Assembly (NCBI GenBank): GCA_938028175.1
Contig: CALJAE010000041.1
Span: forward strand, 1 to 6,247
Origin: an uncultured Acidimicrobiales bacterium
Lineage (GTDB): Bacteria; Actinomycetota; Acidimicrobiia; Acidimicrobiales; SZUA-35
Length of the DNA: 6,247 bases
Direction: 5' to 3'
Part shown: positions 1 through 5,931 of the stretch, in pieces
Numbering within the stretch: the stretch's first letter is position 1
Layout: each line of letters starts with the position of its first letter
Notes under the pieces: generated by a model
Told to the model about the DNA's origin: nothing
Database searches by the model: none
What the model saw: only the letters and a program-made list of their open reading frames with translations
Program-made: the position numbers and the translations under genes

Positions 1-1
1 C

Positions 2-688
2 GAAGACGGCGATGAAGGTGTTGAAGACGACGACACAACCACAAGCTCGCGAAGCACAACAACCACAAGCTCCCGAAGCACAACACGCCCCGCCACAACC
101 GCAGAACTAAGATCACCAACAATTGCCGAACGGCAAACCACGGCCGCTGAAACAACAGCACCTACAACCGCACCAACAACCGCCACCGACACGACAACAC
201 CACCGGTAACTTTCGGTGATCCTACAGTCGGCAGGTGGGATGAACCGAAGATTATTACTGCTAGCGCCCGCCTAACCAACAATCGTGTCCCTGTAAGGGG
301 CACCATCCACTGCCACTTTAGCTGGAACGGCGCTCAATGGGGCAGCGGAGTACTAGTCCAGGCAACGTTGTTTAAAGATGGCGTTGATATCGGTTCTTTG
401 GATAGAAGAGTTCCGTGCGGAGAAGACGGCTTAGCCGTTATGCTTGGCGACATTTCCACTAACCCACATGGAGTAGAAACTCGAATAATCTTTGACAATG
501 TAGCAGATGGGCCTGAGGGCAATTTAAATGAGTATCAGGTCAGCCTAAAAGCCACTAATCCGAGAAACAATAAGTCTGTTACCGCTGGCAGGTCTAGCAG
601 ATTTGTGAAATGGATATTCCAGATTGCTGAACAACGCAAAACCAGTGCCGAGCCAGATGGCTGGACATATTTCGGCAACGGCGGATAA
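2..688 (+). CDS. Exported/surface protein with Thr-rich linker, 3' part (5' end outside window)
   Basis: The reading frame is open from the first full codon of the window to the TAA at 686-688, giving 228 residues, so the gene starts upstream. Residues 1-11 are strongly acidic. Residues 12 to about 70 are a low-complexity linker rich in Thr, Ser, Ala and Pro, with an 8-residue tandem repeat (TTSSRSTT type). From about residue 78 to the end the composition becomes that of a folded, probably beta-rich domain with two cysteines, Cys104 and Cys139, that could form one disulfide. The Thr-rich linker before a two-Cys domain suggests a protein on the outer face of the membrane, but any signal peptide or membrane anchor lies outside the window. 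An internal ATG at 368 would remove half of the C-terminal domain and is not the start. I do not recognise the family. The gene converges on the one at 693-1643, with 4 bases between the stop codons. Confidence 0.8.
   Translation, partial: EDGDEGVEDDDTTTSSRSTTTTSSRSTTRPATTAELRSPTIAERQTTAAETTAPTTAPTTATDTTTPPVTFGDPTVGRWDEPKIITASARLTNNRVPVRGTIHCHFSWNGAQWGSGVLVQATLFKDGVDIGSLDRRVPCGEDGLAVMLGDISTNPHGVETRIIFDNVADGPEGNLNEYQVSLKATNPRNNKSVTAGRSSRFVKWIFQIAEQRKTSAEPDGWTYFGNGG
37..84 (+). repeat. 24-bp tandem repeat, two copies, in the Thr/Ser linker
   Basis: Two adjacent 24-base copies, 37-60 and 61-84, differ at one base (TCGC versus TCCC within the unit). Each encodes eight residues of the TTSSRSTT type, so the repeat stays in frame. 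It is probably a recent duplication in low-complexity coding DNA, where changes in copy number would alter linker length without a frameshift. Confidence 0.85.
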
Positions 689-701
689 CTGCTCAGTTAT
701 C
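684..701. other. Perfect inverted repeat covering both convergent stop codons
   Basis: The sequence GATAACT, a 4-base loop GCTC, then AGTTATC forms perfect 7-bp arms (8 bp if the loop is read as 2 bases). It contains the TAA stop of the plus-strand gene (686-688) and the TGA stop of the minus-strand gene (693-695). A hairpin could form in both transcripts. Neither side is followed by a T-run, and the stem is AT-rich, so it does not look like a standard intrinsic terminator. It may still mark or stabilise the 3' ends of both mRNAs. Confidence 0.55.
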
Positions 702-1643
702 TGAAACTAATTTGGCTTCTAACTCACCGACTTCAATCTGTCTACTGTGACGAACCCTCATTTGAGGCAAATCATCTATCCCAATGGCAGCATCTTTTAT
801 ATTCACTCTAGCTGTCACGTCAAATAGCGTGTCCACAGTAATTTCAAATGGTTCTCCGACGACGGAAGGCTGTCGATACGTGTGTCCACATCTAAATGCA
901 TTTGACCTGTAGGTTGTTAGCTCTCCGACGAAACCATAAAGAGGGCAACCAAAGCTAGGCGAACCCGGCTCACCCGAGTTCCAGACAGTATTAACTGGCT
1001 CAAAGTCTACTCTGACGGAAATTCGGCCGGCATTGGCTGACGACGCTTTTGACTCAAACCATTCGTCATCAACTGAATAAAAGGTTTGCAGATTTACTAG
1101 GGTATCGCCCTCTGGTAGAGCCCTGATCTCAGGTTGCTTGATCGCCAGATTTGACCAAGCTTCAGCAACTAGTTCCACAACTGACACCTGCTCCCCTACA
1201 GGCACCGGATGCTGTCGCCCGTTACAGGTGTAGACATGCCACTGTCCCGTAGTTGAGAATGCCCTTGAATGAACTGCATCGAAACTCCTGCCAGTTCCGT
1301 CGACCGAAGAAACAAACTGGGGTGACCCTTCTTCTAAGATTTCGAATGGGGTGACTGGAGTTACCATAAAAAGATGGTCGGTATAGAAGGCAAAGAAGTC
1401 TGTATCATCCTCGATCGTGTAGGCAAAATCGCACTCCGGCAGGTAGTAGTGGTATGCGGGTAGCTCTCGACTCGCATCAAGGGCAGCCTGGGCTTCAAAC
1501 GAACTATCTGGTTCAAGTGGATCGAGCGAACCGGTTATCTCTGGAATTCCTAATCTTTCAAAATCGATTTGAGCTTCAGCACTAGTTACCCAGCCAAGGA
1601 CGAGCGAAACGGCCACTATTAAGAATACGAAAGCTTTAGTCAT
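693..1643 (-). CDS. Secreted Ig/PKD-like beta protein with four cysteines, actinobacterial type
   Basis: This 316-residue protein starts with a clear signal peptide: Lys3, a hydrophobic core at about residues 5-19, and the cleavage site AEA|Q at 24/25. I chose the ATG at 1643-1641 because it precedes this peptide and overlaps the upstream TGA as ATGA. A longer GTG-initiated form from 1685 would put 14 charged residues in front. The mature part has four cysteines (71, 140, 233, 252). It contains TLVNL (181-185), a W..GEPGS..FGC..YG stretch (221-237) and CGHTY (252-256), followed by alternating hydrophobic strands to about residue 282. From memory, this order resembles a family of actinobacterial exported proteins with a PKD/Ig-like domain whose Cys residues flank the loop; I could not confirm it by search. 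It is translationally coupled to the lipoprotein upstream, so the two probably act together at the envelope. Function unknown. Confidence 0.85.
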   Translation of the reverse strand: MTKAFVFLIVAVSLVLGWVTSAEAQIDFERLGIPEITGSLDPLEPDSSFEAQAALDASRELPAYHYYLPECDFAYTIEDDTDFFAFYTDHLFMVTPVTPFEILEEGSPQFVSSVDGTGRSFDAVHSRAFSTTGQWHVYTCNGRQHPVPVGEQVSVVELVAEAWSNLAIKQPEIRALPEGDTLVNLQTFYSVDDEWFESKASSANAGRISVRVDFEPVNTVWNSGEPGSPSFGCPLYGFVGELTTYRSNAFRCGHTYRQPSVVGEPFEITVDTLFDVTARVNIKDAAIGIDDLPQMRVRHSRQIEVGELEAKLVSDN

Positions 1644-2236
1644 GCTAGGCACCAATCTGGATCGGTATCGGTTTCTGTCGACCACTCAATGCCTGTCAGC
1701 TTCCAGGTCGGAGATTGTTCCACTAGCGATGCCCTGACAAAAGTCTTTGTTGGAGAGCTGACCTCAACTAGCAGCGGATCCCTGCCTAGCTCCACACCAT
1801 TGTCAATAAAACAACCAACGAGCTGGACTTCTAATGACTCGGGAAACTCAGGAAGCCCATCTTCACCGGCAAACACTACCGGGTATTCGATCGGCGAAAA
1901 CCAGACATCTACCCCATCCAGGTCTTCATAACCGTAACCTTGTTCTTTCTGAAAGTTAAAGTCAGTGGCTAGAAGCTCGGACAGTTCCTCTGTTGCTACT
2001 GTTTCGAAATCAGCAATTTCCGCTGGGCGATCTACATCTGCGAGAACTTCCATCAAAATCAACAGAAATCGCTCAACTTGGGCTTCGGGAGTTGACGGTG
2101 ACTCTTCAGAAACTATGACTTCTGGAGCGGCCACTTCGAACTGAATTGTTGTTTCTGGAACAACGAGTTCTTGGCTCGCTGCGCAACCCGAGAACAACGT
2201 CAACAAAGAAATTGAAACTAAAGTCCGCCAGAACAT
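1640..2236 (-). CDS. Putative lipoprotein, NTF2-like accumulation-domain type
   Basis: This 198-residue protein has a short signal peptide (Arg4, hydrophobic core 6-15) ending in FSGC, so Cys18 is the likely lipidated residue; Phe at position -3 is a weaker lipobox residue than the usual Leu. A Glu/Val/Pro-rich spacer follows to about residue 48. From about residue 50 on, an amphipathic helical part (TPEAQVERFLLILMEVLADV...) precedes strands and a C-terminal WKLTGIEW segment, a layout reminiscent of small NTF2-like lipoprotein domains. Cys142 and Cys196 could form a disulfide. The gene begins 45 bases after the hpf stop, with no visible Shine-Dalgarno sequence before its ATG. A TAGACT box ends 10 bases before the start, so a nearly leaderless transcript is possible. 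Its TGA overlaps the ATG of the secreted protein gene. Lipoprotein call fairly sure; fold call tentative; no specific function can be given. Confidence 0.82.
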   Translation of the reverse strand: MFWRTLVSISLLTLFSGCAASQELVVPETTIQFEVAAPEVIVSEESPSTPEAQVERFLLILMEVLADVDRPAEIADFETVATEELSELLATDFNFQKEQGYGYEDLDGVDVWFSPIEYPVVFAGEDGLPEFPESLEVQLVGCFIDNGVELGRDPLLVEVSSPTKTFVRASLVEQSPTWKLTGIEWSTETDTDPDWCLA

Positions 2237-2281
2237 GTTGACGCTAAGTCTAGTAGCCGAATCTAAAGTCGACTACAGCCG

Positions 2282-2833
2282 TTATGCAGTGTTTATAACA
2301 CCCATATCGCCGTCTTCTCTTCTATAGACAACGGCGGTCAGACCAGTTTCACTGTTTGCAAACATATAAAAGCTGTGATTCAACAGATCCATTTGGAGCG
2401 CTGCTTCTTGAGGACTCATAACTTGCAAAGCGAATGTTTTGTTTCTGACAATGTCAAACTCGACCGCAGGCTCATCGATCAAAGTTTCGGGCACGAGATC
2501 AGGATCAAGCTGCACTCTCTCTCGAGAACGATTCTTTTTATCAATCTTTGATTTGAGTTTACTTAGCTGCCGCTCTAACTTATCGACGGCCAGGTCAACT
2601 GCTGTGAAGCCATCGGGCGCTGAAACTTTAGTTCGGATGTGATGACCGTGCCCCTGGAGAGTAACCTCACAAAACTCTCGAGCATCTCGAGCTGCAACTT
2701 TTTCTTCCCAAAAATGGACTTCAGCCGAATCGATGCCTGCAAGGTATTTGTCAAGTCGTCCGATCTTGTCTACCGCTTGATTCTTTAGCCCCTCTGAAAC
2801 CGTTGTCCTTCGACCGCTAACTCTTACATCCAT
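2282..2833 (-). CDS. hpf: Ribosome hibernation promoting factor, long form
   Basis: This 183-residue protein has the two-domain layout of long HPF. The N-terminal domain (about 1-100, from MDVRVSGRRTTVSEGL through the basic helix LERQLSKLKSKIDKK) is the RaiA/YfiA fold that binds the 30S decoding centre. The C-terminal domain (about 125-183) carries the family signature: RNK.F, the MSPQEAALQMDLLNH helix and a VVYRREDGDMGVI end. In characterised long HPFs this domain dimerises to join two ribosomes into 100S particles during starvation. I chose the ATG at 2833-2831 because the protein then begins at the usual family start and has a GGGG Shine-Dalgarno 7 bases upstream. A TTG-initiated form from 2860 would add nine unconserved residues and would run into the structured leader. 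comF lies immediately upstream, a common pairing. secA, the frequent downstream neighbour in actinobacteria, is not in this window; a lipoprotein gene follows instead. Confidence 0.96.
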   Translation of the reverse strand: MDVRVSGRRTTVSEGLKNQAVDKIGRLDKYLAGIDSAEVHFWEEKVAARDAREFCEVTLQGHGHHIRTKVSAPDGFTAVDLAVDKLERQLSKLKSKIDKKNRSRERVQLDPDLVPETLIDEPAVEFDIVRNKTFALQVMSPQEAALQMDLLNHSFYMFANSETGLTAVVYRREDGDMGVINTA

Positions 2834-2840
2834 TTTCAAT

Positions 2841-2844
2841 CCCC
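2841..2844 (-). promoter_or_regulatory. Shine-Dalgarno of hpf that decides the ATG start
   Basis: On the minus strand GGGG lies 7 bases before the ATG at 2833-2831. It supports that ATG over the upstream TTG at 2860-2858, which has no purine-rich site before it. It lies just downstream of the interleaved inverted repeats. Confidence 0.5.
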
Positions 2845-2851
2845 AAATCTG

Positions 2852-2903
2852 CAAAGCCAAGTTCTATTTGAACCCTACCATATTGGCTTTGATCAGGGTA
2901 GGG
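2852..2903 (-). promoter_or_regulatory. Interleaved inverted repeats, candidate pseudoknot leader of hpf
   Basis: Read in the hpf direction, the gap contains A = CCCTACC (2903-2897), B = CAAAGCCAA (2891-2883), A' = GGTAGGG (2879-2873) and B' = TTGGCTTTG (2860-2852). A pairs perfectly with A' (7 bp) and B with B' (9 bp). The order A-B-A'-B' is that of an H-type pseudoknot, with connecting segments of 5, 3 and 12 bases. The 12-base segment plus one flanking base can itself form a small GTTC/GAAC hairpin (2873-2870 with 2864-2861). The element begins at the base after the comF TAG and ends 7 bases before the hpf GGGG. No T-run follows either stem, so an intrinsic terminator is unlikely. The repeats are directly visible. 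The RNA fold and a control role for hpf translation are inference. Confidence 0.55.
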
Positions 2904-3491
2904 CTAATTGGCAGATGCCATACAAAGTGCAGTTAGCTTTAAGTCTGCCTGCCCTTTGAACAACTGTTGATAACGCCTTAGCGTTACCCCAGTAGTTATA
3001 ACATCATCGACCACCAATAAACTCCCTTTAACTTCTCGAAGCTTACGGAATGTTGGACCCAAATTTCGGTTGACCCTAGACCTGCTATGTTGCGAAGCTT
3101 TATCGGTACGCCGCACTGTACGGAAACATTGAACATCAAGAAGGTTGGCAATTTGTTGAGCTAACAGTTGCGACTGGTCAAAGCCACGTTGACGATGACC
3201 TCTTTTTGAAGGTGGAATCCATGTCACAGCATCGAATCTTGGATAACGCTCATGCAGCGATCTAAACATTAAGGCTGAGATCGCCGGAATGATAGATCTA
3301 TTTCCAGACTTCAATTCCAAAACCAACTCCTTCAATCGGTTCTCATAACTACCTGTAGCTCGAACTGATTCGTACCCACCTAAATAGATCGATATAGGCC
3401 TGAGCAGTTCTTTCTCACACTGACCGCAAAGAAGCCCATCCCCTGTATTTCCGCAAAGACATTGCACGCCGAACATGACCATGCTCAACAT
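2904..3491 (-). CDS. comF: ComF family phosphoribosyltransferase-fold protein
   Basis: This 195-residue protein has the usual length and layout of the ComF family. The N-terminal cysteines C11-x-C13 and C22-x2-C25 form a probable zinc site; the first pair is one residue closer than the common CxxC. A middle segment WIPPSKRGHRQRGFDQSQLLA (about 91-111) is the family signature. The phosphoribosyl-binding loop LLVVDDVITTGVTL lies at 158-171, with the acidic pair Asp162-Asp163. The fold is that of type I phosphoribosyltransferases. In naturally transformable bacteria ComF is needed in the cytoplasm for DNA uptake, but its substrate is unknown, and actinobacteria keep it without an obvious competence system. 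The ATG at 3491 is the most upstream start; ATGs at 3482 and 3476 are alternatives that would keep all the cysteines. It starts 38 bases after the zinc-ribbon gene and ends 70 bases before hpf, so the three are likely one transcript. Confidence 0.93.
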   Translation of the reverse strand: MLSMVMFGVQCLCGNTGDGLLCGQCEKELLRPISIYLGGYESVRATGSYENRLKELVLELKSGNRSIIPAISALMFRSLHERYPRFDAVTWIPPSKRGHRQRGFDQSQLLAQQIANLLDVQCFRTVRRTDKASQHSRSRVNRNLGPTFRKLREVKGSLLVVDDVITTGVTLRRYQQLFKGQADLKLTALCMASAN

Positions 3492-3529
3492 TGTCTCAGG
3501 TAGCTATGACAATCAATCTAGATCTTAAG

Positions 3530-3712
3530 TTAGTCAATATCTGGATAAATCGATGGTGGAGGCCCTGGGCTTCCAGGTTCTTCACACACCCAACAATCTG
3601 AGTCTGCTGTACCGGTCCATGCGACTTCACAAGAAGTGCAGCTCATGCGAAGGCCGACTCTTCTAAACTTTGGGAGTATTGCCGTTACGCCGGGAAGCTC
3701 TGGATTATCCAT
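3530..3712 (-). CDS. Small zinc-ribbon protein, 60 residues
   Basis: This short open frame has two knuckles, C25-x2-C28 and C40-x2-C43, separated by 11 residues, with Trp32 and Trp41 beside them (CTSCEVAW and CWVCEEPG). That is the pattern of a zinc ribbon. The C-terminal 15 residues are rich in Pro and Gly. The first ATG (3712-3710) has AGAAG a few bases upstream. A second ATG at 3646 would give a 38-residue protein beginning MSCTSC, just the ribbon, but has no Shine-Dalgarno. The four-cysteine pattern, same strand as comF and 38-base spacing argue for a real gene. Function unknown; such ribbons commonly bind nucleic acids or proteins. It appears to be the first gene of the comF-hpf group, so the promoter would lie in 3713-3857, but I see no convincing -35/-10 pair there. 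Confidence 0.62.
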   Translation of the reverse strand: MDNPELPGVTAILPKFRRVGLRMSCTSCEVAWTGTADSDCWVCEEPGSPGPPPSIYPDID

Positions 3713-3844
3713 CGCTTCTTGTATCGACCTGTGGAATCCAAACGTGAGAGGTTCCTTGCGATCAGGCTAAATTTCCCAAAGATTTCTGAAAGTACTTAAA
3801 AACAGACCGGTTTGGACGATCAGACGAGAGTAAGAATAAATCGT

Positions 3845-3850
3845 GAGGGG
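3845..3850 (+). promoter_or_regulatory. Strong Shine-Dalgarno that fixes the ATG at 3858
   Basis: GAGGGG is followed by 7 bases and then the ATG at 3858. This placement means the in-frame GTG at 3843 overlaps the ribosome-binding site and is unlikely to be the start. It is the clearest ribosome-binding site in the window. Confidence 0.75.
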
Positions 3851-3857
3851 TAAACCA

Positions 3858-4343
3858 ATGGCAAAGTCAGCCGAAGCAGGACTCAAAGTAGCTTCAAGTA
3901 TTGGTTTGTTTGCGTTCTCGCTATTCTTGCTGATCTCGATCGTCACTTTCCTTCAGCCGGTAACTGAGCTGGCTGCAGAAGCTTCTGCTACAGATGCGCC
4001 GACAGAAGTAGCGTTTGCTTCTGGGATCACGGGAACAACTCTGGCCTCGGTTCCCACACTATCGACCACAACCACTACAGCAGAAGAGACTACAACCACA
4101 GAGACTACTCAAGAAACGACGGTCGAGTCATCGGAAACGACTGCAACCACAACAGCCAGCTCAACAACTGAAAGCACTGAAACAACCCCATCGACAACGA
4201 GTCCACAGTCCTCTTCACCGTCGCCATCACCATCAGTTTCACAGCCGCCAGCTTCGACCCCAGAACCAGCTGATACTTCCGTTGCCCCTGTTACAACACC
4301 GAGTGTAAGTTCTCCAGCACCTGAACCTGACCCAGCTCCTTAA
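3858..4343 (+). CDS. Single-pass membrane protein with long Thr/Ser/Pro-rich tail
   Basis: The protein is 161 residues from the ATG with the strong GAGGGG site. Residues 1-10 carry the only positive charges (Lys3, Lys10). Residues about 11-32 form one hydrophobic helix, so the N-terminus is predicted inside and the rest outside; this could be a signal anchor or an uncleaved signal peptide. Residues about 33-69 are Ala/Thr-rich. From residue 70 to the end the chain is nearly all Thr, Ser, Glu and Pro: first Thr/Glu repeats (TTTTT, TTTTETTQETT), then Ser/Pro/Ala repeats. There is no cysteine and no recognisable folded domain. It may be a disordered stalk or wall-spanning segment, possibly glycosylated on Thr. 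The tail resembles the linker of the gene at 2-688 in composition only. The stop lies 24 bases from the convergent J-domain gene stop, with no hairpin terminator visible. I do not recognise a family. Confidence 0.8.
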   Translation: MAKSAEAGLKVASSIGLFAFSLFLLISIVTFLQPVTELAAEASATDAPTEVAFASGITGTTLASVPTLSTTTTTAEETTTTETTQETTVESSETTATTTASSTTESTETTPSTTSPQSSSPSPSPSVSQPPASTPEPADTSVAPVTTPSVSSPAPEPDPAP

Positions 4344-4367
4344 GGCTGGCACACTAGCTACTTTAGA

Positions 4368-4976
4368 TTAGCCCTGACGCAGGCAGGCTCTAACTCCTGT
4401 ACCCAAAGTCACTTCATATGAGGTTCCTATTATGCACGGCGAGTCATCGCGAGCTAAGCGTGCTCCGACTACAACCCCATCGACATTCGGACTACATGTG
4501 ACTTCAAGCAAAGTTGGACCTTGGATTACATTGACACAATCACCTAGCTCGATGCCGCTACCAATAATTCCGTCTGCAGGGGCCTCGGCTCCCGGTACTG
4601 GCTGACTATTTGTAATGATCCCAAGGACTACCACGCCAACAATCATGAGACCTAGAACAACCAGCGGCACTGCCACAAACATCCGTCTTGAACTTGTGGC
4701 CTGTGCATACTCGGCATCTTGAGCCGTCTGATAAAGCCTGTCTCTAGTCAAGAACTCAGGGTCAACTTGCACCGTTTGTGAGTCTTTTCCTTGCCGAATT
4801 TGTTCCTTAGCCTCTACGAACGCAGCATTCAGTTCGGACATCTTCGTGCTTGCCTCGGGCGGTGCTTGCCCTCCGTAAGAGTCCGGGTGATATTTGCGAG
4901 CCTTGCTTCGATATGCGGTTCTTATTTCGTCAAGATCAGCCGTCTCAGACACACCCAAAATTTTGAAGGGATCCAT
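4368..4976 (-). CDS. Membrane-anchored J-domain protein with exported Cys domain
   Basis: This 202-residue protein has three parts. Residues 1 to about 62 are a J-domain: FKILGVSETADLDEIRTAYR, the catalytic HPD at 30-32, and a helix III/IV region SELNAAFVEAK. J-domains stimulate the ATPase of DnaK-type chaperones. There is no Gly/Phe region or DnaJ zinc finger, so it is a class III type. Residues 100-121 form one membrane helix preceded by Arg97-Arg98, which places the J-domain in the cytoplasm. Residues about 141-202 lie outside and hold four cysteines (147, 161, 181, 198) in a GDC...VTC...D.VVV...C..GT...ACL pattern. This resembles exported domains of actinobacterial proteins related to the 'septum formation' or LppU type; that match is from memory. 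The ATG is 4 bases after the menA stop, so it is probably cotranscribed with menA. It could recruit DnaK to the membrane in response to an external state, but this is inference. Confidence 0.88.
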   Translation of the reverse strand: MDPFKILGVSETADLDEIRTAYRSKARKYHPDSYGGQAPPEASTKMSELNAAFVEAKEQIRQGKDSQTVQVDPEFLTRDRLYQTAQDAEYAQATSSRRMFVAVPLVVLGLMIVGVVVLGIITNSQPVPGAEAPADGIIGSGIELGDCVNVIQGPTLLEVTCSPNVDGVVVGARLARDDSPCIIGTSYEVTLGTGVRACLRQG

Positions 4977-4980
4977 AGTC

Positions 4981-5868
4981 TTAGGCTACCAACCAAATCA
5001 AACTCATTAAAGCCGAAACCACCAACTGACTCTTAGCTGTATATTCAAGTGCAGGGATGAGTCCATAGCCCTTCACACTGTCAACTAAAATGAGCTTTAT
5101 TGGTTTAACCAGCAAGCCGAAGCCTACGAGTGCCAGGGCTAGCCATCCTGTGGTTTGAAGCACCAAGATAAGTAAGGCGACAACAGCGACGATTATTGTG
5201 GCCACAAAGAACAACCTGGTTCTTTTGTCGCCAAGAACAACAGCTAAGGTCTTTTTTCCGTCGACTCCGTCAGTATCGATATCTCGCAAGTTGTTTGTGA
5301 TAAGCAATGCAACTGCAAAGCAACCCATTACTACTCCGGCATCAAGCGACTCTGCAGTCAGCCGTTCGGCCTGGACATAGTAGGTCCCCATGGTGGCGAC
5401 TAGGCCAAAGAATATAAAGACAAATAGTTCGCCGAGCCCTCTGTAGCCATACGGGTTCGAGCCACCTGTGTATGCCCAACCAGCAAGAACGCTGAGCGCA
5501 CCAACGACTATAAGTTCCGGACCAACAAAGAACGCCAACACCAGGCCCGCCAAACAGCCAATACCGAAACTAGATAGTGCCATCTTCTTAACTTGTGAAG
5601 CACTGGCCAGGCCTGACCCTACTAATCGAGTTGGACCAACCCTGGCTTCAGAGTCCACTCCTCGTTGACCGTCGGCATAATCGTTAACAAAGTTGGTGCC
5701 GAGTTGCATCCCTAAAGCAACCACCAGACACAGTAGAGCTCTGCCCAAACTGCCAGAATCATCAAAATAAGCGAGCGAACTACCCACAGCTACAGGGGCA
5801 ATCGCCGCAGGCAAAGTCTTGGGTCTAGCTCCCAGAAAGAACAGTTTTGGCAATTTTGACAGAATCAA
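4981..5868 (-). CDS. menA: 1,4-dihydroxy-2-naphthoate polyprenyltransferase
   Basis: MenA attaches a polyprenyl chain to 1,4-dihydroxy-2-naphthoate in the cytoplasmic membrane, giving demethylmenaquinone. The sequence shows the UbiA-family features: GARPKTLPAAIAPV near the N-terminus, the first Asp-rich motif NDYADG (N62, D63, D66 counted from the TTG start) followed by the family segment GPTRLVGSG, and the second motif NNLRDIDTDGVDGKKTLAVVLG starting at about residue 192. Several hydrophobic helices fill the rest. The start is uncertain. No ATG, GTG or Shine-Dalgarno-matched TTG lies at the expected place. I give the TTG at 5868-5866 (295 residues, normal family length), with GAGG just before it. 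ATT at 5865, CTG at 5862 and TTG at 5853 are alternatives. The frame also runs upstream to a TTG at 5952, but that part has no family similarity and overlaps the likely promoter. The J-domain gene follows after 4 bases. Confidence 0.93.
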   Translation of the reverse strand: MILSKLPKLFFLGARPKTLPAAIAPVAVGSSLAYFDDSGSLGRALLCLVVALGMQLGTNFVNDYADGQRGVDSEARVGPTRLVGSGLASASQVKKMALSSFGIGCLAGLVLAFFVGPELIVVGALSVLAGWAYTGGSNPYGYRGLGELFVFIFFGLVATMGTYYVQAERLTAESLDAGVVMGCFAVALLITNNLRDIDTDGVDGKKTLAVVLGDKRTRLFFVATIIVAVVALLILVLQTTGWLALALVGFGLLVKPIKLILVDSVKGYGLIPALEYTAKSQLVVSALMSLIWLVA

Positions 5869-5931
5869 ACCTCGCCAACAGAGCAAAACAGGAGGCGAAG
5901 TGCACCTTGGCTCTAGAAACCTTATCCTTAA

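Noticed and set aside
1644..1685. A longer GTG-initiated start for the secreted protein, overlapping the lipoprotein gene by 46 bases.
   Set aside because: The added residues are Arg-rich and precede a complete signal peptide that begins at the ATG in the ATGA overlap.
1689..1931. Plus-strand 80-residue open frame opposite the lipoprotein gene.
   Set aside because: It has a Ser/Thr-rich composition typical of the reverse of an acidic coding region, lies wholly opposite a supported gene, and has no ribosome-binding site.
2244..2281. Imperfect direct repeat (CTAAGTC...AGCCG at 2244-2259 and CTAAAGTC...AGCCG at 2263-2281) and an AGTCGACT palindrome between hpf and the lipoprotein gene.
   Set aside because: The copies differ in length and match only in two short blocks, and an 8-bp palindrome is expected often by chance, so I do not claim an operator.
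3759..3823. CGATCAG occurring twice (3759-3765 and 3817-3823) and a TTGGAC/AATAAA pair with 17-base spacing in the divergent gap 3713-3857.
   Set aside because: A 7-base repeat 58 bases apart is weak, and the promoter match is only three and four of six positions. Nothing else convincing is seen in this gap apart from the Shine-Dalgarno.
4015..4308. 97-residue plus-strand open frame rich in Gln, Arg and His inside the Thr-rich gene.
   Set aside because: It is the shifted frame of ACA/ACC/TCA-type repeats in the gene at 3858-4343 and has no features of its own.
4344..4367. Possible terminator between the convergent Thr-rich and J-domain genes.
   Set aside because: The 24 bases contain no inverted repeat with a useful stem and no T-run.
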